Origin: JAZKAR01 sp040389065
GTDB taxonomy: Bacteria; Pseudomonadota; Gammaproteobacteria; Burkholderiales; Casimicrobiaceae
Length of the DNA stretch: 64,000 bases
NCBI GenBank assembly: GCA_040389065.1
Contig: JAZKAR010000018.1
Span: forward strand, 8,096 to 72,095
Direction: 5' to 3'
A model generated the notes under the pieces. That model saw only the letters and a program-made list of their open reading frames with translations. It was not told the DNA's origin and ran no database searches. Position numbers and translations under genes: made by a program. Positions 1 to 9,949 of this stretch are shown one piece after another; within the stretch, counting starts at the first letter, position 1, and each line of letters begins with the position of its first letter.

Positions 1-3000
1 TAAATAGCTATCTAAAGATTCAGCCCCATTATCTAAATGACCAGGATTACTTTCTGCTAAAATTTTATTTAACGATTTGCGTAATGTTACTACCTGATTA
101 ACATCGGCTTTAAATACTTTTGATAATAATTCTAAAACAGCCCGCTCAATTAAAGGGTGCTCTCGCTCAATATTAGAAGGAGCTTTAAAGGCTTCAAGCG
201 CTTTATCATTATCGCCTAACAAACCGCCAATTAATCTAGTAGTTTTATTAACATGCTTATGATTAAAAGGTTGTATTGCTTTACTAGGCTGGCGTTTAAA
301 TTTCTCTACCGCACCTACTTCTTTATCGTTCGTTGTTGTAAACGTTGTAGGATTAGAAGATTTAATGCCATATTTCAAACTACCTTTTTTCACATAGGCA
401 TTTTTACTTTGAGAAGCTGCCTCTAGAGAAATACTTAACTCTTTACCCCAGATAGTTTTAAATAGCTCTTTTACACTTACTAATGTTGACTCAAATACAA
501 CTTGATCTTCTTTTCTACTGAATTTTTGCTTTGTGCGCAACCAGCTTTCAATTAGTTTAGTAACACTTTCTTGTGCATTATTTGAAGGAGTTTTATCAGA
601 TACTGGTTTATGAATACCTTCCCAATTAATACAAAGATTGCCATCATCTGTATTAAAATTTTTAGATAATTGTTTATTACTATACTGTTTTATATGTTGA
701 GGATTTGATCTATCTTCTAACTGGCCTTTTGCACTCCAATACAAAGGAATGAACATTTTATCTTCTTTTCTTTGGAGTATAACAACTCCCGATTCAGTGC
801 CACCTCTTAAAGTATTAAAACCTTTTATGCTCTTGGCACGTATATCTCTCCATTTTCTTGAAGCAATACCTGTTCCCATTAATGCTATTAATACATTTAA
901 TGCCAGCTCCATTCCTATTGGAGAAGTGGGATGCTCGTGCTGATTAAATGCTGCGCCTAACTTTTGGAATCCTTCTGTTATATATTTAGGATCTGATAAA
1001 AATTGAGCTAGATTTTCTCTTTCATCTTGCTGGCCTGAACGCATCGCTTCTTTTTGCGCTTCTGCACGTAATATTTCTATGAACGTATCTAATACACCCT
1101 CTATTGCTCCTCTTTCTTCTTTTGGCTTAAATTTTTGAACTTTAGCTATTTCTCTTGTAACTGCATTTGCTGTAGCAGACGTTTCAGCCTCATCTATTCC
1201 GCCTATACCTGAATCTACCCTAGATAGTTGTTTTTGAGCTGAACCTGAGCGAGAATCTAAGGTAGGATCTGTAAACTGAGTACCTTTTTCTATTAATGCA
1301 TTTAATAGATTATCTTTTTCATTGGCAGATAGTGTAACTCTCATACCTTTAGGATGATCACCACTAATTAGAAGCCATTCATTATTATTTTCAGAATCTC
1401 TCTTGAATATAATCTCTTGCCCGTTTTTACCGCTTTCTGAAAACGTAAACTTACCATCCTTGGATGTAAATTTAAACTCTCCTGTACCTGGGAGTTTTCC
1501 TTCAATTTGTTTGATGTTGTTCGCTGATGTATTGTTTAATATGGCTTCTATGTTTGCTTTTATACCAAGATTATCTGCATTATTAATTTTTGTATCATTT
1601 ACTTGATGGCTTGCCAAGTTTAATTCTTTTGGCTCAGAAAATTTAATTCCATCTTTTGAGAGTTCAGCAAATGCATGTACTCCGTTTCCGCCTAAAAAGG
1701 AAACTGCTATTCCATGTGGATAATCGCTGCTTTTCAGTAACCATTCGCCTTTATGTGCGGGCACTCTTTCTAAGGCAATTCCTAAATTAGGAGTTTCACC
1801 TTTTTGTACTTTTTTACCAACCGAAAAACTAACTTTTTCACCCGTTGGACTTATAAATTCAAAATCTGACGCTTGCCTTACACTTCCTTCAATTTTTGTA
1901 ACATTTGCACTATTCTCTAAGGTATCTTTTATTATTCCTTCAACTTTTGCCTGAACGGCATTATCAGTAGTGCCTACCTGTCTGGCCCCATTACTTTGCG
2001 AATGATCGGATGACTTTGCTCCTGTAGGCTCAGAAAACTTAACGCCACCACTTGTTAATACCGCAAAACCATTATCATTTGCACCTGAAAATGAAACTTT
2101 TATTCCTTCTGGATGATCACCGCTTTTCAGCAACCATTCTTTGTTGCTTCCCGATACTTTTTCTAATGCAACGCCTAGCTTAGGCAAGCCCTTTAACGCT
2201 TTTTTACCGCTCACTGAAAAGCTTACTTTTTCTCCATTTGAATTAAATTCAAATGTGGCTGATTTACTTAACTCTCCTTCAATTCGATTAGCATTTACCG
2301 AATTTTCGGAGGTATCTTTCAATATGCCTTCAATGCTCGCTTTTATTTCAGGGTTATCTGTATTACCTAACTGTTTTTCGCTCTTTTGTTGTTCACTCTT
2401 TTTAGATTCTGAAAACTTAACGCCACCTTGCGTCAATACAGCAAAACCGTTATCGCCTCTTCCCGCGAACGAAACTTTTATTCCTTCAGGATGATCACCA
2501 CTTTTCAGTAACCATTCTTTTTCGCTTCCCGATACTCTTTCTAATGCAACGCCTAGTTTAGGCAAGCCTTTTAACGCACTTTTTCCGCTCACAGAAAAGC
2601 TTATTTTTTCTCCATTTGAATTAAATTCAAATGTGGCTGACTTATTTAATTCACCTTCAATTTTGGTAACATCTGCGCTACTTGCAGAATTATTCTTTAA
2701 TATTCCTTCAATTCTTGCTTTTTCTTCAGGATTATCAGTTGTAACTTTTGCTTGCCTAGAGTTAGATTGCGAAGAAGTATGCTCATCGCCTAAGCTTCTG
2801 AACATTCCGCCCATAAATTCAGCAATCGCTTTTTCTTGACCGCTATTGGAGCTTGCTCCTGCATTTTTTTCGCTCGCATTGCTTGAACGCCCTATTGAAT
2901 TTTTTCCTTCGCGGCCTCCTGCAGCTATTAAATTTGCATTGACTGCGGCTGCATATGCTCCAAATGAAGATGATGCGCTTTTGTTTGTTTCTCCAAAAGC

Positions 3001-6000
3001 TGTACTACCCATATCTGATTTAAAAGCACCTGATAATCCTGCTCCTAAACCTAAGCTTGCTGCTCCCTTTGCTGGTGTAGCATTCTCACTATGCCCCCCT
3101 ATAACTTTACTTCCTTGAGCACTTTGTACACTTTGCTTACCACCTGATTTAGAAGTTGCCCCTACAGCTAATGGGCTTTCATTGCTTCCTGTAAGGTGTG
3201 CGCTATTTACATTTACAGCTTGTGTATTCGCTACTTGTGCGCCTCCTGAAGATTGGATATCGGCTGTTTTTACTGATCCATCTGCTGTCGAAGCTGCATG
3301 AGATGACTCATTGGCTTGTGTCTTAGCAGAAGAAAGCCCTGTGTCTATTCCCGCTGCTTCTGCTGCGGCAAATACATGAGACTGCGCCGATGATGAGACT
3401 GATAGTGGTGTACCGTTATGCGCCAAAGAACCTGCACCCGTAATCGATGCGCTACTATTTGCTGCACCCGACAAAGAGGCAGATGTTGAAACTGCATTGC
3501 CTTCTTTGGATTGTGAAGAAACAGTGCTAGTTCCATTTGGTTCTGGCAATTTGGCTGCGCCACTACCACCATTGTTAGGAGAAATATTTGGATTTTCTGG
3601 TTTAGCCACACTTGCTGAAGGCTCACTTAAGCCACCATTGATTGATAGGCCTGTAGCCGCCCCTAAAACTTTTGCACCAAAATCACTCGTTAAATGGCTT
3701 GCTCCGCCTTCTGCATTTTTTGAAAAAGGTAGAGATGAAGCAGCTATTCCCGATTTTTCTACTTGAGGAGATAATAATGCATCGGCTAAACCTGCTGGGT
3801 GTGGTTGACCAAACGCTGATACACCTAGCGATTGAGTTGCAGATGCTTCAAGAACTTTAGCTTTAAAATCACCTGCTGAACTGCTTGTGGCATTACTTGT
3901 GGAATTACTTAAGCTCGCCTCTGTATTTTTTGAAGAAGACAAAGATGAAGGAGCTATTCCCGATTTTTCTACTTGAGGAGATAATAATGCATCGGCTAAA
4001 CCTCCTGCATGAGATTGACCAAACGCACCTCCTCCTAATGATTGATTAGCAGCTGCTTCAAAAACTTTAGATTTAAACTCACCTGCTGAGTTACTTGTTG
4101 AATGACTGGAGCTTGATGCTGCACTATTTGAAAGGGAAACGGAAGAAGACCCACCACCTGATTTTTCTACTTGAGGGGATGCCAATACCGCATCGGCTAA
4201 ACCTCCTGTATGAGGCTGAGGCTGACCAAACGATGCGCTTCCTATTGATGCCTCACCTAGTGCTGCAGAAACTGGTTTTGGAGATGATAAAGCTTCGCTG
4301 CTTACTTCACCTCCACCCGCTTTACCAACTTCTTTTACATTTCCGCCCGAAACAGCAGAGCTACTTAAACTATCTGCACTCAAAGATTTGCCTGTAGGTG
4401 CAGCCATGTCAGACGCAACTGATGAATCTTGGGGTTGTTTTGAAGAGGGTGCACCTCCTTCACTCACGCCAGCTGACCCTGCTGTTTGCTTAGATAATGA
4501 TAGAGCTTCTTTTACATCAGCACCGCTTTCTAATAAAGCACCACTATTTACTCCACTACCGCCTCCTTCGCTCACGCCTGCACTGAGGGGTGCTTCAGGT
4601 GCTTCAACTTGAGGCATTGTTGTTGCTAAGGTAGGCTCTTCTACAACACCATTACCTTGTAAAGGCTCTGATTTTTCTTCATCTTTAGGAGGTACGACGG
4701 GCGACTCCTCTTCACCTTTAAGGCCAGCGGCTAATTCTTGCGAACTTGCGTCTAGTTCTGCGCCCTCTTTAGCTGAAGGAGGCGATTGCTCTTCTTCTCC
4801 CTCTTTTGCTGTAAAGCGACCTCCTGGAATTGCTCCGCCATCTTCATCAAACATTCCTGATGATTTACTGCCTTTACCTGCACCTACCTGACCACTCGAT
4901 AATTTAGCACTGCTACTTTCAGCGCTACTCGACCCCACTGGGCCTGAGCTTGATGCACTGTTACCCGCGTGTGGTGCGCTAGGGCTTGCAGCAGAGTCGT
5001 GGTGATCACCCGATGAAGGTACCGCAGAAAAACCTCCAGTTCCGCCAGTGCCCCCTACAGAATCTTCAAGCGCAGGTGCAGGATGCACCGCCATCCCTTT
5101 AGTTTGGCCGCCGCCCACCTCTCCAAATTCACCAACAGCACCTTTGGCTGCACTAAGCCCCCCAGCACCCCCAGCGCCGCCTGACAGTGCCTCTATTAAT
5201 GCACCCATTGCTTGAGGGTCGACTGTACCGCCCCCCAAATGTCCGCCGCCATCAGCCCCTCCTAGGTGAGGAGCAGGTGGCGTCATATGTGCAGCATTTC
5301 CGCCACCACCGCCACCGCCGCTACTACCTATAGAAGCAGCAAGCGACCTATTAGCAGCACCCGCCACTGACTTTATACTACTAAACGCTGTTTTGGCTGC
5401 CTCTGCTGCGAATGCTAAACCAGCATGCCCTATATCGCTTGTAGATTGCGTCAGATCATTACTACCCATTAAGCTTTGTCCAGCCAAAATGGTGATAGCA
5501 ATTTTGGGCGCCTGCATCATCATGTAAGCCAATACCAGCATAACGCTTGCAAAAGACATTACAGGAATAGCATAACCTAGCAGCCGCTCCCTCATCATGT
5601 CTTGCTTACCGCCTATCATTCCCCAACACTTATACCAACGCTCTAGACCAGTTAAAGGCCATTTTAAGGTCTTACCATTTTTACGATGATCATCTTTTTC
5701 CTCCCAAATTCCCGCACCTCGGTCTGTATAGTCGCCAATCTCATGCAAAACCTCACTTAACCCTTTAAGCTCAGGATAATTAGCTTCATCGTCAGCGTCG
5801 TACTTACCATAGTTTTTGCTATAAAAACCTGCATAATACTGAGGAGCAGCACACGGGGAATAATACATGGTCGCTACAGCTTGAAAGGCCCCTTTCCATT
5901 GATCAACAATACTTATTAATATTCCTGAAATAAACAGTACTACCACCATTTTTATTCCAGCCGATATACCATAGCTTAAATAACGAGCCGTATTATCAAC

Positions 6001-7419
6001 TGTCCATCGTGATCCTGAAAACCCTAGAAATATCGCTCCCAAAGCCATCACTAAATAAACTTCTATAAGTGTTAGCATAATATTTAAGGCAGAATACGAG
6101 AACGCTATAAATATCATGAACCCACAAGCAATTAAGAGTATTCCGATTGCTACCATTAAAATGGTTTTACCCGTCACTAACCCCATAATAAAGTTGACGG
6201 TTCCCATCACTAGGATATCCCCTGTACCCTCTGAAAAATCAAACATTTTTAAGGTCGTTGTTGTCATGACCTCTGAAGACAACTTTAAACCTGCTTCAAA
6301 AAGTTTTTGAGGAATATCGTGAATACCCTCTAAATCTTGTAAAACGTTAGCCTTATTATTAATATCATCCAAACGATTATAGAGTGAGGCATTCGTTTCA
6401 TGTATGGATTGGTTATAGGCACTAATGCCCAACTGAGTAAAGCTGGTAAAAATAGTTAATATCCACGAATCTTTCATGGAGTTCGCATTTAAAAACTGAA
6501 GCATTAGCCCTATAAAAAGAATTTTTCTCAATAAGACCGATGTTAGTTGATCTAACTCTTGCCCTTCTAAAACCCAAGTAGCCGCGGCCCAGGCTAGTTC
6601 AATACTGCATAGCAACCAAAATAATGTTCTTGCAAAACCAATTGTCTTTTTATAAATTACCTTATCAGAAATAGCTAAAATACAATCTAATAATCCTTTA
6701 GCTATGCCGCCCCCATTTTCAGCTGTGGCAAACATATTCTTACCACACGTATGTGAATAGGGAGTGTCATCACCTGTTGCAGCATTAGCTGTAGGCGCTT
6801 TTCTTGAGGCATTAAATGTATCATCAAGAAAACTTTGTTTCGGAACGTTTGTTGTTCCTTTTTTACTGCCGGTATTTCTACTTTTAGCTGGATCTTCATC
6901 TTCTGTATTTTGAAACTCTGAATCAGTTACAAAGTTTGCTGTTTTACTGACATCATAATCTTTACAACCTTCCACACTCGCTGGATCAGCATTCAAACAA
7001 GCCAGCCTAAAAGAACCAAGACCATTTTGCTCTCCCTGGCATCCTCCAGTACCTCCCGTGCAATGCAAAGAGCGCGCATTTAAAGCACCTGTGTGTGAAT
7101 CAAAAATTAATCCCTTTTTATTTTCAGAATTAGCTCTTAAAGGATCTACACTCACATAATCAGGATTATTTGTTGCAGTTTTTTCTTGAGATTGTACGCC
7201 ACCAACCTGGCTATTAAGCGTAGTATCTGATTGTTTATATTGATTAGTACCGCAATTTTGGGTGTTCCAATTAAACGTTATATCATTTTTATTGCATGTT
7301 CCATTTGCTGCCCATGCGCTCTGCCCATTTACTAATACAAAGCACCATACGAATACGAGAAATAGGCGGGCTATTTCCTTTATTCGTGTGCATTGAATTA
7401 ATAATTGGGCAAGAGGCAT
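1..7419 (-). CDS. Giant TrbL/VirB6-type secretion channel protein with repeat-rich extension (3' end outside window)
   Basis: The reading frame runs from an ATG at 7419 to the window edge with no stop, giving at least 2,473 residues. Residues 1-38 look like a signal peptide ending in SAWA. Residues 40-240 are a Cys-containing, probably periplasmic stretch. A TrbL/VirB6-like polytopic domain follows, with hydrophobic segments near 257-310, 404-505 and 610-645; this family forms the inner-membrane channel of type IV secretion systems. After about residue 680 the protein turns into Gly/Ser/Ala/Pro-rich low-complexity sequence, then three units around GLADALLSPQVEKSG (about 1063-1240), then four units of 100-115 residues (about 1560-2050) carrying EWLLKSGDHPEG-type cores, then an unrecognised charged region. 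Typical TrbL/VirB6 proteins are 300-600 residues; very long VirB6 proteins are known in Rickettsiales. It starts 11 bp after the parA stop, with AGGA upstream. The family call is firm for the membrane part; the role of the extension is unknown. Confidence 0.8.
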   Translation of the reverse strand, partial: MPLAQLLIQCTRIKEIARLFLVFVWCFVLVNGQSAWAANGTCNKNDITFNWNTQNCGTNQYKQSDTTLNSQVGGVQSQEKTATNNPDYVSVDPLRANSENKKGLIFDSHTGALNARSLHCTGGTGGCQGEQNGLGSFRLACLNADPASVEGCKDYDVSKTANFVTDSEFQNTEDEDPAKSRNTGSKKGTTNVPKQSFLDDTFNASRKAPTANAATGDDTPYSHTCGKNMFATAENGGGIAKGLLDCILAISDKVIYKKTIGFARTLFWLLCSIELAWAAATWVLEGQELDQLTSVLLRKILFIGLMLQFLNANSMKDSWILTIFTSFTQLGISAYNQSIHETNASLYNRLDDINNKANVLQDLEGIHDIPQKLFEAGLKLSSEVMTTTTLKMFDFSEGTGDILVMGTVNFIMGLVTGKTILMVAIGILLIACGFMIFIAFSYSALNIMLTLIEVYLVMALGAIFLGFSGSRWTVDNTARYLSYGISAGIKMVVVLFISGILISIVDQWKGAFQAVATMYYSPCAAPQYYAGFYSKNYGKYDADDEANYPELKGLSEVLHEIGDYTDRGAGIWEEKDDHRKNGKTLKWPLTGLERWYKCWGMIGGKQDMMRERLLGYAIPVMSFASVMLVLAYMMMQAPKIAITILAGQSLMGSNDLTQSTSDIGHAGLAFAAEAAKTAFSSIKSVAGAANRSLAASIGSSGGGGGGGNAAHMTPPAPHLGGADGGGHLGGGTVDPQAMGALIEALSGGAGGAGGLSAAKGAVGEFGEVGGGQTKGMAVHPAPALEDSVGGTGGTGGFSAVPSSGDHHDSAASPSAPHAGNSASSSGPVGSSSAESSSAKLSSGQVGAGKGSKSSGMFDEDGGAIPGGRFTAKEGEEEQSPPSAKEGAELDASSQELAAGLKGEEESPVVPPKDEEKSEPLQGNGVVEEPTLATTMPQVEAPEAPLSAGVSEGGGSGVNSGALLESGADVKEALSLSKQTAGSAGVSEGGAPSSKQPQDSSVASDMAAPTGKSLSADSLSSSAVSGGNVKEVGKAGGGEVSSEALSSPKPVSAALGEASIGSASFGQPQPHTGGLADAVLASPQVEKSGGGSSSVSLSNSAASSSSHSTSNSAGEFKSKVFEAAANQSLGGGAFGQSHAGGLADALLSPQVEKSGIAPSSLSSSKNTEASLSNSTSNATSSSAGDFKAKVLEASATQSLGVSAFGQPHPAGLADALLSPQVEKSGIAASSLPFSKNAEGGASHLTSDFGAKVLGAATGLSINGGLSEPSASVAKPENPNISPNNGGSGAAKLPEPNGTSTVSSQSKEGNAVSTSASLSGAANSSASITGAGSLAHNGTPLSVSSSAQSHVFAAAEAAGIDTGLSSAKTQANESSHAASTADGSVKTADIQSSGGAQVANTQAVNVNSAHLTGSNESPLAVGATSKSGGKQSVQSAQGSKVIGGHSENATPAKGAASLGLGAGLSGAFKSDMGSTAFGETNKSASSSFGAYAAAVNANLIAAGGREGKNSIGRSSNASEKNAGASSNSGQEKAIAEFMGGMFRSLGDEHTSSQSNSRQAKVTTDNPEEKARIEGILKNNSASSADVTKIEGELNKSATFEFNSNGEKISFSVSGKSALKGLPKLGVALERVSGSEKEWLLKSGDHPEGIKVSFAGRGDNGFAVLTQGGVKFSESKKSEQQKSEKQLGNTDNPEIKASIEGILKDTSENSVNANRIEGELSKSATFEFNSNGEKVSFSVSGKKALKGLPKLGVALEKVSGSNKEWLLKSGDHPEGIKVSFSGANDNGFAVLTSGGVKFSEPTGAKSSDHSQSNGARQVGTTDNAVQAKVEGIIKDTLENSANVTKIEGSVRQASDFEFISPTGEKVSFSVGKKVQKGETPNLGIALERVPAHKGEWLLKSSDYPHGIAVSFLGGNGVHAFAELSKDGIKFSEPKELNLASHQVNDTKINNADNLGIKANIEAILNNTSANNIKQIEGKLPGTGEFKFTSKDGKFTFSESGKNGQEIIFKRDSENNNEWLLISGDHPKGMRVTLSANEKDNLLNALIEKGTQFTDPTLDSRSGSAQKQLSRVDSGIGGIDEAETSATANAVTREIAKVQKFKPKEERGAIEGVLDTFIEILRAEAQKEAMRSGQQDERENLAQFLSDPKYITEGFQKLGAAFNQHEHPTSPIGMELALNVLIALMGTGIASRKWRDIRAKSIKGFNTLRGGTESGVVILQRKEDKMFIPLYWSAKGQLEDRSNPQHIKQYSNKQLSKNFNTDDGNLCINWEGIHKPVSDKTPSNNAQESVTKLIESWLRTKQKFSRKEDQVVFESTLVSVKELFKTIWGKELSISLEAASQSKNAYVKKGSLKYGIKSSNPTTFTTTNDKEVGAVEKFKRQPSKAIQPFNHKHVNKTTRLIGGLLGDNDKALEAFKAPSNIEREHPLIERAVLELLSKVFKADVNQVVTLRKSLNKILAESNPGHLDNGAESLDSYL
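1270..2740 (-). repeat. Four tandem coding repeats (about 330-345 bp units) in the giant VirB6-like gene
   Basis: Four consecutive units encode 100-115 residues each. Each unit runs: DN-x-I/V-E-G/A-I-L, then K/Q-I-E-G, a FEF/FKF strand, GEK-x-SFSVSGK, EWLLKSGDHPEGIKVSF, and a final VKFSEP-like strand. Units 1 and 2 (about 2740-2410 and 2370-2030) are nearly identical in DNA over the GEK-VSFSVSG and KALKGLPKLGVALE stretches, so that expansion looks recent. Units 3 (1970-1630) and 4 (1580-1270) are more diverged. The alternating hydrophobic pattern suggests small beta domains, which is inference. Confidence 0.8.
3690..4230 (-). repeat. Three coding repeats around GLADALLSPQVEKSG in the giant VirB6-like gene
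   Basis: Three units of about 70 residues each carry FGQ-x-H-x-GGLADA(L/V)L(A)SPQVEKSG, a Ser-rich linker, and (S)AG(D/E)FK(S/A)KV(F/L)EA. The DNA of the second and third units is almost identical for about 55 bp (near 3963-4018 and 3753-3808). The short conserved core in a Ser/Gly-rich background looks like a repeated interaction motif on a flexible tether, which is inference. Confidence 0.75.
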
Positions 7420-7430
7420 AAATTTAATTC

Positions 7431-8213
7431 CTAATTAATATTAAATTTACTATTATTAAGATAAATTGAATCGAGCAATGACTCGAACGCTTGCGTTAAT
7501 TTATGAGAAGCATCAAAAAAAACGAGTGGTTTTTCTGCTAATCTGGATGATTTGACAACAACAGAATGAGGTAAATAGGGTTCCAATACAGGCATAACTT
7601 CTTTCAGCTTATCAATACCCTCTTGAATCGCTTTCGCACGTACTTGATAACCATTCATAACGGCTCCCAATAAGCGTATGTCATTATTATGATCGGCACG
7701 AACTTCTTGAATATGATTACTAACCTGTATAGCCGCATCTAGAGAAAATCTATCGCCATCGAAAGGAACTAAACACGCATTTGCTGCTATGAATGCTGAG
7801 AGCGTGTAGAAATTCATAACAGGGGGAGTGTCGATCCATATTTCATCAAAATCTAAAGTAGAAAACGCCTCACGCAATTTATAGATTTTATGTTTTGCCG
7901 AAAGCTTATCGTGCAGGTCATCTAACGTAACATGCGCAGGCAATACATATAATCCATTGAAGGGTGTTTGATGAATCCAATGAGATAGGTTCTGAGGATA
8001 TAGCGACACCCGTAAGCTTTGACTGAAGAACTCTGCAATACTTTTTTCACTCTCGGCATTTTTTCCCAACACATAGCGCGTACTATTTGCCTGAGCATCC
8101 AAATCAACTAATAAAACTTTTTTTCCTCTATGTGCTGCTATAGCAGCAAGGTTAGTTGCAACGGTTGATTTTCCAACGCCACCTTTTTGGTTAAAAATAA
8201 CGTAAGTCTGCAT
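7431..8213 (-). CDS. parA: ParA/Soj-family ATPase
   Basis: A 260-residue ParA-type ATPase. The deviant Walker A motif KGGVGKST lies at residues 10-17, followed by VDLDAQAN (switch I/A' region) and IDTPP (Walker B) near 109. ParA proteins move DNA or position protein complexes by ATP-dependent patterning on the nucleoid. No ParB gene or obvious parS site lies next to it. It is the first gene of a pair with the giant VirB6-like gene 11 bp downstream, so it could act in conjugative-element maintenance or in placing the secretion machine rather than in chromosome segregation. A GAGGG box precedes the ATG. Confidence 0.85.
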   Translation of the reverse strand: MQTYVIFNQKGGVGKSTVATNLAAIAAHRGKKVLLVDLDAQANSTRYVLGKNAESEKSIAEFFSQSLRVSLYPQNLSHWIHQTPFNGLYVLPAHVTLDDLHDKLSAKHKIYKLREAFSTLDFDEIWIDTPPVMNFYTLSAFIAANACLVPFDGDRFSLDAAIQVSNHIQEVRADHNNDIRLLGAVMNGYQVRAKAIQEGIDKLKEVMPVLEPYLPHSVVVKSSRLAEKPLVFFDASHKLTQAFESLLDSIYLNNSKFNIN

Positions 8214-8938
8214 AACACCCTCATAAAAGTTAAAAAAACGATTTTTATTACATATCTAAATAAATACCTTATCTAGCTCTTGTCCTAGTTTATTAGGCTA
8301 AGCTAACTGGCTAGAGCGAATTTTTTATTAAAACTAGAAGTTACGCAGTTGGGTTCTCTCAGCGGTATAACAACTTGCCGTACTGCTTGTACTATCTGCG
8401 TTGCTATGCGGGGCATCCCATCCCTTGATAGAACCCAACTGCGTAATCTCTAAAAACAATTAGCTTACTTTACAAGCTAAAAATTGATTGATTTTATCTA
8501 TATAGATTTTTGGCGTGCTCCCTTGTTTATCTTTGATTATGAATACTTCAGATCAGCATGCTAAGTACAATTAAAATATCGCAGCACTACAAATTTCATA
8601 TATTGAATTCTCCAATTTAATTTTTTAAATACATGCCTCCTCTTTAAGGCATTACAAAAGCGTCTTTTTTTATTTATAATAATTCGTATTTGGTAATAAT
8701 CTTTGAAAAGTCGATACCGACCTTTGATTTAAGTATGATTAAAACTGAGGAAGAAAAGGCTACAAAACTGGAGATCAATGATTAAAGGTACTCATCTTTA
8801 ACAAACTAAGCGCTACTGAAAAAAGATGGGTTTGCTCTAGTTAGTATTTAGTACGAAATGCATCGCATTACTAATAAACATGTACCTTAAATAAAATATA
8901 AAAGGCTGTGAATAAAAATCAAGAGTGGGAAGTTAAAT
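8214..8938. other. 725 bp intergenic region between htpX and parA
   Basis: It holds one copy of palindromic element A (8335-8453), a small hairpin TTAGCTT/AAGCTAA (8460-8480) and a hairpin ATGCC..GGCAT near 8634-8653. The rest is AT-rich with no convincing reading frame. The parA promoter should lie within 8214-8334, but no box stands out. Confidence 0.5.
8335..8453. repeat. Palindromic element A, copy 1
   Basis: A near-perfect palindrome. The left end TAGAAGTTACGCAGTTGGG is mirrored by AGAACCCAACTGCGTAATCT on the right. The interior ATAACAACTTGCC pairs loosely with GCGTTGCTATGCG, leaving GTACTGCTTGTAC near the centre. It carries no coding capacity, and the same ends recur at six other places in the window. 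Confidence 0.85.
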
Positions 8939-9835
8939 TTATGCAGTCTCAGCTTTTCCTTGCGCAACCAATAAGCTCTTTACTCTCTGCTCTACGGTAG
9001 GCTGTGTTTGATACAATGCATATAACTCTTCATCGTAAGCGGGATATACTGTTAAAGCATGCTTACTGGCAAGATTAAAGTGCGCAAAATCAAAATGTAC
9101 TGAATGTGTTAAATGATGTATTTTTTGTAACGCTTTTATTAATGCCTCTGGGTCTTGGCATAACTCAACACTTTTCTGATCAGCCAAATATTCACGTTTT
9201 CGCGAAATAATAATATGTAACATGATGGCTGCGATAATAGAAACGATCCATGAAAATACAAATAGTAGATTTTTTAATGATTTACTAAAATTTTTATTTC
9301 TATTTTGATTTTTACTTACTTTTAAAAAATTTTCTTCAGGAAAAAAATCATTTATTTTTTGTGAAAAATCTGTAACTTTACCCACTATCAGCGATGCTAT
9401 CATTGAGTTTACGCAATCATTACGCTGTATATGGGCGATTTCATGCGCTAATATAGCTCTTAGCTCTCGTCCATCTAAACAGGCAAGTAATTGTGTTGTT
9501 ACAATAAGAGCTGCTTGCCTAGAGCTTTGCCCCAATACAAACGCATTTGGCTGATCGACACTAATTTCATATACATTTGGCATGGGAATGTGTGCGCGCT
9601 CGACTAACTCAGCAATAGCCTGATACAAGTAAGGAGAACTACTGGCATTCACTTCTCGAGCATTGAATGCCCGTAATAAAATGTTATCAGCCTGTTTATA
9701 TATAATAAATGCTTGAACAATTCCTAAGCATACTAAAATAACTAAGCCTGGGGTACCAGCAAACAAATAACCTATCCACGCAATCAATGTAAGCAGAATA
9801 AATATAAATACAACGAGTCGTACTGTATTCTCCAT
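8939..9835 (-). CDS. htpX: M48-family membrane zinc protease, HtpX-like
   Basis: A 298-residue membrane metalloprotease. Two N-terminal transmembrane segments (about 5-45) precede the zinc motif HEIAH (about residue 130); a third hydrophobic block is near 190-210, and the likely third zinc ligand is the Glu of REYLAD just after it. HtpX degrades misfolded inner-membrane proteins together with FtsH. Length fits the family. A GAGGAGA box sits just ahead of the ATG. It is a single gene on this strand, with a long gap downstream and tlpA upstream in the same direction. Confidence 0.85.
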   Translation of the reverse strand: MENTVRLVVFIFILLTLIAWIGYLFAGTPGLVILVCLGIVQAFIIYKQADNILLRAFNAREVNASSSPYLYQAIAELVERAHIPMPNVYEISVDQPNAFVLGQSSRQAALIVTTQLLACLDGRELRAILAHEIAHIQRNDCVNSMIASLIVGKVTDFSQKINDFFPEENFLKVSKNQNRNKNFSKSLKNLLFVFSWIVSIIAAIMLHIIISRKREYLADQKSVELCQDPEALIKALQKIHHLTHSVHFDFAHFNLASKHALTVYPAYDEELYALYQTQPTVEQRVKSLLVAQGKAETA

Positions 9836-9949
9836 ACATTTCTCCTCTAGTAGCTAGCCGTGAGAGCTTACTCAGCAGCTACCTGCTTATTATTAGAACT
9901 TACGCGATACTTCCTGAAGCTTGCTTACTGCAATTTTTGAACATTTTGC

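Noticed and set aside
2141..4612. Series of open plus-strand frames of 60-120 codons, and a minus-strand frame at 3345-3626
   Set aside because: They lie opposite or out of frame with the giant minus-strand gene, whose Ser/Ala/Gly-rich codons leave other frames open. They have no ribosome-binding sites and show biased low-complexity composition.
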